From an uncultured Rhodospirillales bacterium (GTDB taxonomy: Bacteria > Pseudomonadota > Alphaproteobacteria > Acetobacterales > Acetobacteraceae), in NCBI GenBank assembly GCA_903904805.1, contig CAIVDX010000221.1:1-5243 (forward strand): 5,243 nucleotides of DNA, in the 5' to 3' direction. The translations under genes were made by a program, and so were the position numbers. Below, piece by piece: positions 1-5,243 of the stretch. The notes beneath the pieces were generated by a model. The model was not told the DNA's origin, made no database searches, and was given only the letters and a program-made list of their open reading frames with translations. Position 1 is the stretch's first letter, and every line of letters begins with the position of its first letter.

Positions 1-185
1 CGGACCAAGGCGGGGAACGCCGCCTCGATCTCGCTGTTGCGCCGACGCAGCGCGTCGTAATCGGCGTCGGTGATCTCCGGCGCGTCCTGCTCGTGATAGG
101 CGCGGTCGTGATGGGCGATCTCGGCGGCCAGCCGCTCCAGTTCGGCGGCGGCCTCAGCCTCGGTGAGTTGGCGAATGTCGGTCAT
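1..185 (-). CDS. ligA: NAD-dependent DNA ligase LigA, N-terminal fragment
   Basis: LigA seals nicks in duplex DNA during replication and repair, using NAD+ as the adenylate donor. Only the first 61 codons plus two bases lie in the window; the gene runs off the left edge. The visible part is the N-terminal Ia domain, which binds the nicotinamide mononucleotide half of NAD+. It shows the family pattern Y30-H31 followed by D34-x-P36, then the D40-A-D-Y43-D44 segment, then R-R-R-N50 and a FPAL stretch near residue 57. In known LigA proteins the Tyr-His pair and the Asp/Tyr/Asp cluster contact the cofactor. The adenylation, OB-fold, zinc, HhH and BRCT parts are outside. The ATG overlaps the recN stop as ATGA, so translation is probably coupled to recN. 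A GGAG lies 11 bases before the ATG and a GGGAG ends one base before it. Identification is secure; completeness cannot be judged. Confidence 0.95.
   Translation of the reverse strand, partial: MTDIRQLTEAEAAAELERLAAEIAHHDRAYHEQDAPEITDADYDALRRRNSEIEAAFPALV
182..185 (-). promoter_or_regulatory. recN/ligA stop-start overlap (ATGA)
   Basis: The recN stop TGA and the ligA ATG share four bases, read as ATGA on the minus strand. Such overlaps usually mean that ribosomes finishing the upstream gene re-initiate on the next one. This ties LigA output to RecN translation from the same message, unless ligA also has its own promoter inside recN, which I cannot see. Confidence 0.7.
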
Positions 186-1852
186 ACTCCCAGCAGCTCC
201 GACGCGGCGGCGCGGGCGGCATCGGTCACCACCTCGCCGGCCAGCATACGCGCGATCTCCTCACGCCGATCATCCAGCGTCAGCTGGGCCACATGGGTCT
301 CCGCCGACCCACGCGCGGCGCGCTTGGCCACCCGCAAATGCGCCGCCCCGCGGGCGGCCACCTGCGGGCTGTGCGTTACCACCAGCACCTGCACGCTCTC
401 GGCAACGCGCGCCAGCCGATCCCCGACGGCCGCCGCGGTGGCGCCGCCAATGCCGGAATCGACCTCGTCGAAAATCAGGCTGGGCACCGACGAGCCGCTC
501 GCCAAAACCACCTTCAGCGCCAGCATCAGCCGCGACAATTCTCCACCCGAGGCGACCTTGGCGAGCGGTCCAGGCTCCTGGCCGGGATTGGTGGCGATCA
601 GGAAGCGCACCAGATCAGCCCCGCGCGGGCCCCAGGCGGCTTCAGGCTGGCGCGCGACCTCGGCGAAGAAACGCGCCTTGTCCAGCCGCAACGGCGGCAG
701 TTCCTTGCCCACCGATTTCGCAAGTTTTGCCGCGCCAGCCTCGCGCGCTGCCGACAGCGCCTCCGCGGCGGCGACATAGGACGCTCGAGCGGTCTTTTCT
801 GCCTGCGCACGTGCCTCGATGTCCGCGCTCGCGCTCTCCAGCGCCGCCAATCTGGCGCGGAGCGTGACCAGCAGATCTGGCAGAGCGGTTGGCGTCACGC
901 CATGCTTGCGGGCCGCGGCCCTCAGATCGAACAGCCGTTCCTCGGCCAGCTCCAGCCGGCGCGGGTCGGCCTCGGCATCTGCGACGAGCCGGCTGAGCAT
1001 TGTCTCAGCTTCGGCCAATGATTCCTCGGCACGTCCAAGCGCATCGATCACCTCGGCGACCTGGGATGAGGCTGCGCCAAGGCGGTCGAGGGCTCGGGCA
1101 GCGGCACGCATCGCCGCTGCCGGGCCGGGGCTGCGGCGGTCGCGTGGCGTGAGTTCGGACAAAGCGCCGGCGAGCGCCTCGGCGCGCCGGTCGGATTGCT
1201 GCAGGGCGGTGCGCTCGGCGGCAAGGCGCTCCTCCTCGGCCGGCTCAGGGTTGAGCTTCTCAAGCTCGGCGACGGCGTGGCGAAGATAGTCCTCCTCGCG
1301 ATCGGCAGTCTCGATCGCGGCGCGCGCATCGGCGTGGGCGGCGGCGGCAGCGCGCCAGGTCAACCAGGCTTCATCGGTGGCGCGCAGCAGGGTATGCGCG
1401 GTGCCGAAGCTATCGAGCAGCAGCGCCTGCTGAGCTGGGTCGGCAAGGCCCATCTGCTCATGCTGGCCCTGCACCTCGACCAGCAGCGCGCCGAGGCCGC
1501 GCAGCAGACCCACGCTGACCGGCTGGTCGTTGATAAAGGCACGCGAACGACCATCCGCGCCAAGCACCCGGCGCAGCACGATCTCGTCATCGGCTGCGAT
1601 TCCCTGCTCGGCGAGTGCGGCATAGGCCGGGTGGCCGGCCAAGGGGGCGAACATGGCGGAAACCACCGCCTGGACGGCCCCGGCCCGCACCAAGCCGGCA
1701 TCTGCACGACCGCCCAGCGCCAGGCCGAGCGAATCGAGCAGGATGGATTTGCCCGCGCCAGTTTCACCCGTCAGCACGGTCAATCCCGCGCCGAACGACA
1801 GATCCAGCCGTTCGATCAGCACCACATCGCGGATCGACAGGCCGGTCAGCAT
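182..1852 (-). CDS. recN: DNA repair protein RecN (SMC-like ATPase)
   Basis: RecN is a cytoplasmic SMC-family ATPase that acts early in double-strand-break repair, helping to hold or align broken DNA for RecA-dependent recombination. The 556-residue product is full length for the family (E. coli RecN is about 553). The N-terminal half carries the Walker A motif GETGAGKS (29-36) and the typical EVQGQHEQ stretch (126-133). A long Ala/Glu/Arg-rich coiled-coil region (about 165-375) includes the ELEKLNPEP signature (196-204) and ARKHGV (314-319). The C-terminal half has the ABC signature ASGGELSR (434-441), Walker B LIFDEVDSGIGG (459-470; acidic D462 and E463) and the switch-region THSPQ (493-497). 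All catalytic elements are present, so it should be active. The start lies 16 bp after the bamD stop, but the gap is GC-rich with no clear Shine-Dalgarno, so translation may depend on ribosomes arriving from bamD. The stop overlaps the ligA start. I saw no LexA-type operator, though I did not scan with a matrix. Confidence 0.97.
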   Translation of the reverse strand: MLTGLSIRDVVLIERLDLSFGAGLTVLTGETGAGKSILLDSLGLALGGRADAGLVRAGAVQAVVSAMFAPLAGHPAYAALAEQGIAADDEIVLRRVLGADGRSRAFINDQPVSVGLLRGLGALLVEVQGQHEQMGLADPAQQALLLDSFGTAHTLLRATDEAWLTWRAAAAAHADARAAIETADREEDYLRHAVAELEKLNPEPAEEERLAAERTALQQSDRRAEALAGALSELTPRDRRSPGPAAAMRAAARALDRLGAASSQVAEVIDALGRAEESLAEAETMLSRLVADAEADPRRLELAEERLFDLRAAARKHGVTPTALPDLLVTLRARLAALESASADIEARAQAEKTARASYVAAAEALSAAREAGAAKLAKSVGKELPPLRLDKARFFAEVARQPEAAWGPRGADLVRFLIATNPGQEPGPLAKVASGGELSRLMLALKVVLASGSSVPSLIFDEVDSGIGGATAAAVGDRLARVAESVQVLVVTHSPQVAARGAAHLRVAKRAARGSAETHVAQLTLDDRREEIARMLAGEVVTDAARAAASELLGV

Positions 1853-1868
1853 GCGGGCGGGGCGCTGA

Positions 1869-2735
1869 TTAGAACACGCTGTTCCAGGCGCGATCGATCA
1901 GGCCGGGCTGGTCCTGCACAGCGGCCGGACCGGTGATGTCCCGGTCAACCACCAGCTGTTTCCAGCTCGCCTCGTACCATTCGCTGCCGGGATAATTATA
2001 GCCGAGCACGCTGGCGGTGCGCTTGGCCTCGTCGACCAGTCCGAGTGTGAGGTAGATCTCGGTCAGACGATGCAGCGCCTCGGGCGTGTGGTTGGTGGTC
2101 TGGTACTCGTCAACCACCTTCTGGAAACGGCCGATCGCTGCCTGATACTGGTGTTGCTGCTGATAGAAGCGGCCAACTTCCATCTCCTTGCCGGCCAGAT
2201 GGTCGCGGCACAGATCGATCTTCAGCCGCGCATCGCGGGCGTAGGATGAATCGGGGAAGCGGCTGACCACTTCCTGCAACGCCACCATCGCCTGCTCGGT
2301 GCCGCGCTGGTCGCGCTGGATGTCGGCGATCTGCTCGTAATAGGCGAGCGAGCGCAAATAGTAGGCGTAGGCGGCAGAGGGGTTGGTCGGATGCAGCGCG
2401 ACAAACCGGTCGAGCGCACCGATCGCGTCCGTATAATGTTGGCGGAGATATTCGACATAGCCATGCATCAGCTGCGCGTTGGTCGCCCAGGATGAGTAGG
2501 GATAATACTGTTCCACCGCGTCGAACTGGCGCACCGCCGCTGGGAACCGCTTCTGGTTCATCGCGTCGATCCCGTTGGAGTAAAGCTGCTCCGGCGGAAT
2601 CTTCGACAGGTCGATGTGCTCCTTCAGAGCGTCGTCATCGCCGTTCCAGGGATTAAGAGACTGCAAGGTGCTGCAGCCCGAGAGGGCGGCCAAGCACAGC
2701 AGGAGAGCGGCGGTTTTCTTGAGCGACTGCATCAT
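1869..2735 (-). CDS. bamD: Outer membrane assembly lipoprotein BamD (ComL family)
   Basis: BamD is the essential lipoprotein of the BAM complex, which folds beta-barrel proteins into the outer membrane; it sits on the periplasmic face and contacts BamA. The 288-residue product starts with a lipoprotein signal peptide: lysines 6-7, a Leu/Ala core, and the lipobox L18-S19-G20-C21. Ser at +2 after the lipidated Cys is not an inner-membrane retention signal, which fits outer-membrane sorting. The mature protein is built of about five TPR-like helical pairs (roughly 47-80, 84-117, 121-162, 168-212 and 218-252). Family hallmarks are the HPTNPSAAYAYYLRSLAYYEQ region (115-135) followed by D-I-Q-R-D-Q (138-143). 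Two ATG codons lie in tandem (2735 and 2732); either could be used, and an AGGCGG a few bases upstream is the only Shine-Dalgarno-like element. The gene is 123 bp after lpxC and 16 bp before recN, the usual alphaproteobacterial order. No truncation is seen. Confidence 0.95.
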   Translation of the reverse strand: MMQSLKKTAALLLCLAALSGCSTLQSLNPWNGDDDALKEHIDLSKIPPEQLYSNGIDAMNQKRFPAAVRQFDAVEQYYPYSSWATNAQLMHGYVEYLRQHYTDAIGALDRFVALHPTNPSAAYAYYLRSLAYYEQIADIQRDQRGTEQAMVALQEVVSRFPDSSYARDARLKIDLCRDHLAGKEMEVGRFYQQQHQYQAAIGRFQKVVDEYQTTNHTPEALHRLTEIYLTLGLVDEAKRTASVLGYNYPGSEWYEASWKQLVVDRDITGPAAVQDQPGLIDRAWNSVF

Positions 2736-2755
2736 GGCCCGCCTGATAGCATGGA

Positions 2756-2790
2756 GGCAGCGCCGTTGGGAGTGCCCCGATGGCGCTGCC
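2756..2790 (-). promoter_or_regulatory. Stem-loop in the bamD leader
   Basis: GGCAGCGCC (2790-2782) and GGCGCTGCC (2764-2756), read on the minus strand, form a perfect 9-bp inverted repeat around a 17-base loop. The structure ends about 20 bases before the bamD ATG. No T run follows, so it does not look like an intrinsic terminator. It could be an RNA processing or stabilising element in the lpxC-bamD message, or a leader affecting bamD translation. The structure is seen directly; the role is inferred. Confidence 0.4.
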
Positions 2791-2805
2791 GAAGAGCCAA
2801 GGGTT

Positions 2806-2842
2806 CGAAAGTCTTTCGCCTCTTTTTTTCACCAAGGAGGCG
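2806..2842 (-). repeat. Two abutting inverted repeats after lpxC
   Basis: Just after the lpxC stop, the minus strand has CGCCTC (2842-2837) and GAGGCG (2822-2817) as a 6-bp stem with a 14-base A-rich loop. Its edge shares two bases with a near-perfect palindrome, CGAAAG-A-CTTTCG (2818-2806). The two structures compete for the shared CG. There is no T tract downstream, so termination is unlikely on this strand. The compact palindrome could be a protein binding site or a small RNA hairpin. The arms are short enough that chance is possible. Confidence 0.3.
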
Positions 2843-2858
2843 CTTGCTTTCTCGGCTT

Positions 2859-3809
2859 TCAGGCCGCGATTGCCGCCTCGACAGGCGTGGTGACACGCAG
2901 CGCATCAGATGCGAACAACGCCCGCAAAAGCTGATTGTTCAGCGCATGGCCCGGCCGATGCGCAACATAGCGCGCCCGCAGTGCCCCGCCCGCGAGGGCC
3001 AGATCACCCACCGCGTCCAGCAACTTGTGGCGCACGAACTCGTCCGGCGCGCGCAGCCCGAGCGGGTTGAGGATGCGGGCGTGGTCGACGACGATGGCGT
3101 TCTCCAGGCTGCCGCCACGCGCCAGGCCGGCGGCCTGCAACTGAGCGACCTCGGCAGCCTGGGCGAAGGTGCGTGCGGCGACCAACTCGCGGCGGACCGC
3201 GGCGGGGGTCAACGAAAGGCTAAGCGCCTGGCGGCCGATGGCCGGCGCCGCGAAATCGATCGAGATCGCGCCGTCCAGATAGGGACCAGGGCGCGCGTTG
3301 CTGAGTGGACGCAGCTCGGCGAAGCCGTCAGCGGATTCGACACGGATGGTGCTACGCACTTCGAACACGCTGCGGAGGGCGGTCTGTTCGAGGCGGCCAG
3401 CGCAATCCAGCAGGAACAGGAAAGGCTCGGCGGAGCCATCCAGAATCGGGATTTCAGGTCCATCGACCTCGACGATGGCATTGTCGATGCCGGCGGCGAC
3501 GAACGCGGCCATCAGATGCTCGACGGTGGAAACGCGCGAATCCGAACGGCCGACCTCGCCCAGCACGGTGCACAGGCGGGTGTCGATCACGTTGTTCCAG
3601 CTGCCCGCGATCTCCGCGCCGGTGTCAGTGCGGCGGAAGACGATGCCGGTGTTGGGCTCGGCCGGGGCGATGGCCAGCGCAACACGATGGCCCGAATGCA
3701 CACCGACGCCGACGCAGCTGATGCGCGTGGCGAGCGTGGCCTGCCGCAGCGGATCAATCCCTGATCCGAGCGCTGCGCTCATTCCACGATCCATCAACAT
3801 GCCATCCAT
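2859..3809 (-). CDS. lpxC: UDP-3-O-acyl-N-acetylglucosamine deacetylase LpxC
   Basis: LpxC is the zinc-dependent deacetylase that carries out the committed step of lipid A synthesis in the cytoplasm. With the start chosen here the product is 316 residues (E. coli LpxC is 305). Catalytic elements are intact: the TVEHLMAAF segment with general base E97 and zinc ligand H98, PILDGSAEPF (121-130), SLENAIVVD (234-242), HKLLDAVGDL with zinc ligands H261 and D265 and nearby K262, and HRPGHALNN with catalytic H288. The start is uncertain. In-frame ATGs lie at 3842, 3809, 3800, 3794 and 3782. The family usually begins only 10-20 residues before the GVGVHSG segment, which argues against 3842; moreover, 3842 sits inside an inverted repeat and has no ribosome site. 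A GAG seven bases before 3809 gives it modest support, and 3782 has a GGATCGTGGA stretch before it. lpxC follows ftsZ after a structured gap with a terminator-like hairpin, so it probably has its own promoter as well. Confidence 0.96.
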   Translation of the reverse strand: MDGMLMDRGMSAALGSGIDPLRQATLATRISCVGVGVHSGHRVALAIAPAEPNTGIVFRRTDTGAEIAGSWNNVIDTRLCTVLGEVGRSDSRVSTVEHLMAAFVAAGIDNAIVEVDGPEIPILDGSAEPFLFLLDCAGRLEQTALRSVFEVRSTIRVESADGFAELRPLSNARPGPYLDGAISIDFAAPAIGRQALSLSLTPAAVRRELVAARTFAQAAEVAQLQAAGLARGGSLENAIVVDHARILNPLGLRAPDEFVRHKLLDAVGDLALAGGALRARYVAHRPGHALNNQLLRALFASDALRVTTPVEAAIAA

Positions 3810-3834
3810 TCGTCGTCTCTGCCTTTTTGCCAGT

Positions 3835-3875
3835 CCGGACATTGGGCTGCGCCATTGGGCTGGCGCGGTGTCCGG
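3835..3875 (-). promoter_or_regulatory. Nested inverted repeat in the lpxC leader
   Basis: On the minus strand CCGGACA (3875-3869) pairs with TGTCCGG (3841-3835). Nested inside, GCGCCA (3866-3861) pairs with TGGCGC (3854-3849) around a 6-base loop. The same stretch contains a 10-base direct repeat, cattgggctg on the plus strand, at 3840-3849 and 3853-3862. The element lies about 25 bases before the preferred lpxC start and would bury the ATG at 3842. No T run follows in either direction, so it is not a classical terminator. It could be an operator or a leader RNA structure controlling lpxC; the role is inferred. Confidence 0.4.
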
Positions 3876-3882
3876 TTGCGTC

Positions 3883-3900
3883 GATCACCGATAGGTGACC
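3883..3900 (-). repeat. Short hairpin between terminator and lpxC leader
   Basis: GGTCACC (3900-3894) and GGTGATC (3889-3883), read on the minus strand, pair over seven positions with one G-U wobble around a 4-base TATC loop. It lies directly downstream of the terminator-like T run and upstream of the nested lpxC leader repeat. As DNA it could be a small operator near an lpxC promoter. I could not identify a convincing promoter around it. Confidence 0.3.
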
Positions 3901-3908
3901 ACCGCGAC

Positions 3909-3956
3909 AAAAAGATGGCGGCGAGGGCAACCTATGCAGGTTTCTCCGCGCCGCCA
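3909..3956 (-). terminator. Candidate rho-independent terminator after ftsZ
   Basis: Read on the minus strand, TGGCGGCG (3956-3949) pairs perfectly with CGCCGCCA (3923-3916), closing on an inner stem AACCT-GCAT-AGGTT (3942-3929). The outer arm is followed by TC and then five T residues (3913-3909). GC-rich stem plus T run is the classic intrinsic terminator layout. Interior mismatches between the two stems weaken it somewhat. It lies 124 bp after the ftsZ stop and about 100 bp before lpxC, so it would end the ftsZ message. If an lpxC promoter lies upstream of it in the AT-rich segment, it would instead act as an attenuator. Confidence 0.6.
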
Positions 3957-4020
3957 ATTCAAGCTTTATTTCTGATTATTACCGTCTAAGTCACTGATTT
4001 ATCGTCTTTTATCAGAGGAG
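3957..4020 (-). promoter_or_regulatory. AT-rich segment with two similar direct repeats
   Basis: This stretch is about one third G+C, in a window where the genes are clearly GC-rich. On the minus strand it holds AGACGATAAATCAG (4007-3994) and AGACGGTAATAATCAG (3987-3972), two similar sites whose AGACG starts are 20 bases apart and whose CAG ends are 22 apart, close to two helical turns. AT-rich islands between genes often hold promoters or regulator sites. TAATAA within it could be a -10 element, but I see no good -35 at the right distance, so no promoter is claimed at base level. Confidence 0.3.
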
Positions 4021-4025
4021 AATGT

Positions 4026-4067
4026 TACACTGCGACACAATGAATTGGGCCATCATGCCGCAGTGCA
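4026..4067 (-). repeat. Stem-loop just after the ftsZ stop
   Basis: TGCACTGCG (4067-4059) and CGCAGTGTA (4034-4026), read on the minus strand, pair over nine positions with one G-U wobble, around a 24-base loop that itself contains a small ATGA/TCAT pairing. It starts 13 bases after the ftsZ stop. No T run follows, so it is more likely a 3'-end stabilising or processing structure of ftsZ mRNA than a terminator. The structure is seen; the role is inferred. Confidence 0.35.
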
Positions 4068-4080
4068 CCAAGATCTCGTA

Positions 4081-5243
4081 TCAGGGCGATTGTTGCCGGC
4101 GCAGAAATGCCGGGATTTCCAGACCCATTTCCTCGGCGGCGCGCTGGCTGGCCGGCTGCTCCGCCTCGAACTGCGGCTCGGTCCGCGGCGGCTCGACCGG
4201 CAGCGGTGCGGGGGGCTGACGGCGAAATGCACCGGTCATCGAGGCGAACAGGCTGCGTGCCGGTGCTGCCGGACGCGGGGCGGGCGGCTCCACCACCCGC
4301 ATTGTCGGCGCCGCACGCTCGGGCGGGGCGGGTTGCGGCGCGTAGGCAGGCTGTGCCTCCAGCAGCGTCTCGATCATTGCCGGGCGTCCCGGCAATGCGG
4401 CCGGCGCATAATTCTGCTCGGCAGGGACAAAGCTGGCCGGGGTAAAGTGCGGTGGGGTGAACGAGGGCGGCACGCCGCCGGGCACGAAGCCACCGGTGCC
4501 GGTCTGCTGCAGCGGCTGTTGCTGCTGTGCGGGCTGGTTCGCGGCGAGCGGGGCCTGCGCACCGCCGACCACGACCATGCGCGGGCGCTCGCCCGGCTGC
4601 GCGGCCAGCGGCAGTTCGCTCTGCGGCTGGGCCTGGCTATCAATGCCGGTGGCCACCACCGAAACGCGGATGCGACCCGAGAGGCTCTCATCGATTGCCG
4701 AACCGAAGATGATGTTGGCATCCTCGGCAACTTCCTCGCGGATGCGATTGGCGGCCTCATCGACCTCGAACAGCGTCATGTCCTCGCCGCCGGTGATGTT
4801 GATCAGCAGGCCGCGGGCACCCTGCATGTTGGTGTCTTCCAGCAGCGGATTGCTGATAGCGGCCTCGGCGGCGCGGATGGCGCGGTTCTCGCCCTCGGCC
4901 TCGCCGGTGCCCATCATCGCCTTGCCCATCTCGGCCATCACGGTACGGATGTCGGCGAAATCGAGATTCACCAGGCCGGGCGACATCATCAGGTCGGTCA
5001 CACCGCGCACGCCCATGTAAAGCACATGGTCGGCCATCTTGAACGCCTCTTTCCAGCCGGTCCGCTCATTGGCCATGCGGAAAAGGTTCTGGTTGGGGAT
5101 GACGATCAGCGTGTCGACGAATTGCTGCAGGTCGGCGATCCCGGACTCGGCGGCCTTGGTGCGGCGCACGCCCTCGAAATTGAACGGCTGGGTGACAACG
5201 CCGACAGTCAGAATGCCGCGCTCGCGGGCCATGCGGGCGATGA
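4081..5243 (-). CDS. ftsZ: Cell division protein FtsZ, C-terminal part
   Basis: FtsZ is the tubulin-like GTPase that polymerises at midcell into the division ring. The 5' end is outside the window: the reading frame continues through I-A-R before the first visible Met, which matches an internal FtsZ segment, so that Met is not the start. Roughly the first 120 residues, including the GTP-binding GGGTGTG loop, are missing from view. Numbering from the first visible Met, the segment shows GILTVGVVTQPFNFEG (6-21), the T7 loop NLDFAD (89-94), whose D91 and D94 would complete the GTPase site of the neighbouring subunit, and the end of the polymerising domain near 198. A linker of about 170 residues follows, rich in Pro, Ala and Gln, with FTP/FVP repeats (249-270) and a SLFASMTGAFRRQ patch (327-339). 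The protein ends in the conserved tail LEIPAFLRRQ (371-380), which in other bacteria binds FtsA and other partners. The usual upstream neighbours, ftsA and ftsQ, would be off the right edge. Confidence 0.97.
   Translation of the reverse strand, partial: IARMARERGILTVGVVTQPFNFEGVRRTKAAESGIADLQQFVDTLIVIPNQNLFRMANERTGWKEAFKMADHVLYMGVRGVTDLMMSPGLVNLDFADIRTVMAEMGKAMMGTGEAEGENRAIRAAEAAISNPLLEDTNMQGARGLLINITGGEDMTLFEVDEAANRIREEVAEDANIIFGSAIDESLSGRIRVSVVATGIDSQAQPQSELPLAAQPGERPRMVVVGGAQAPLAANQPAQQQQPLQQTGTGGFVPGGVPPSFTPPHFTPASFVPAEQNYAPAALPGRPAMIETLLEAQPAYAPQPAPPERAAPTMRVVEPPAPRPAAPARSLFASMTGAFRRQPPAPLPVEPPRTEPQFEAEQPASQRAAEEMGLEIPAFLRRQQSP

Noticed and set aside
93..1936. Several plus-strand frames of 85-246 codons opposite recN
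   Set aside because: They are low-complexity Ala/Arg/Ser/Pro-rich translations of the recN antisense strand with no family resemblance.
2653..2835. 60-codon minus-strand frame overlapping the bamD start
   Set aside because: It begins at a TTG inside the lpxC-bamD spacer, overlaps the bamD signal peptide in another frame and has no recognisable features.
2817..2842. Possible terminator after lpxC
   Set aside because: The stem is only 6 bp, the A-rich run lies in the loop, and no T run follows on the minus strand.
2616..3764. 382-codon plus-strand frame opposite lpxC and the bamD start
   Set aside because: It lies antisense to two clearly identified genes, has no recognisable domain and a skewed Arg/Gly/Gln composition. 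Long antisense frames are common in GC-rich coding DNA.
3751..3767. ggatca/tgatcc inverted repeat within the lpxC 5' coding region
   Set aside because: A 6-bp match with a 5-base spacer inside coding sequence is easily a chance event.
4012..4056. 14-codon minus-strand frame in the ftsZ 3' region (MMAQFIVSQCNILL)
   Set aside because: Considered as a leader peptide for attenuation. It has no clear ribosome site, no run of regulatory codons, and sits too far from the terminator hairpin for a simple coupling model.
1..5243. Mobile element, CRISPR array, tRNA/rRNA, or a novel defence-type system
   Set aside because: Nearly all of the sequence is accounted for by five conserved housekeeping genes in a known order; no repeat arrays, transposase motifs or RNA gene signatures were seen.

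Overview
The window carries five protein genes, all on the minus strand, in the order ftsZ (5' end outside the window), lpxC, bamD, recN and ligA (only the first 61 codons inside). This order is the familiar downstream end of the division and cell-wall (dcw) cluster in Alphaproteobacteria. High GC, FtsZ and RecN sequence features, and a long Pro/Ala/Gln-rich FtsZ linker ending in an IPAFLRRQ-type tail all fit that class. Sphingomonadales is my best guess from recall of the protein sequences, not from a search.

Reading in the direction of transcription: 5243-4081 is the distal two thirds of ftsZ. From 4080 to about 3810 there is a geneless stretch of roughly 270 bp, the only sizeable one here. 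It holds a stem-loop just after ftsZ, an AT-rich segment (about one third GC) with two similar direct repeats, a terminator-like hairpin followed by a T run, and two further inverted repeats immediately before lpxC. lpxC runs from about 3809 to 2859. A 123-bp gap (2858-2736) with three inverted repeats precedes bamD (2735-1869). recN (1852-182) follows after 16 bp, and its stop overlaps the ligA start by four bases.

Functionally, FtsZ builds the division ring, LpxC commits the cell to lipid A synthesis, and BamD helps insert outer-membrane proteins. Division and the two halves of outer-membrane assembly are therefore adjacent. RecN and LigA act in DNA break repair and nick sealing and are tightly packed behind bamD, which suggests co-transcription. 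The hairpin after ftsZ suggests that the ftsZ transcript at least partly ends before lpxC.

I found no mobile element, CRISPR array, tRNA or rRNA, and no sign of a new multi-gene system. What deserves a second look is the two structured intergenic regions and the FtsZ linker. All numerous plus-strand reading frames look like shadows of these minus-strand genes.
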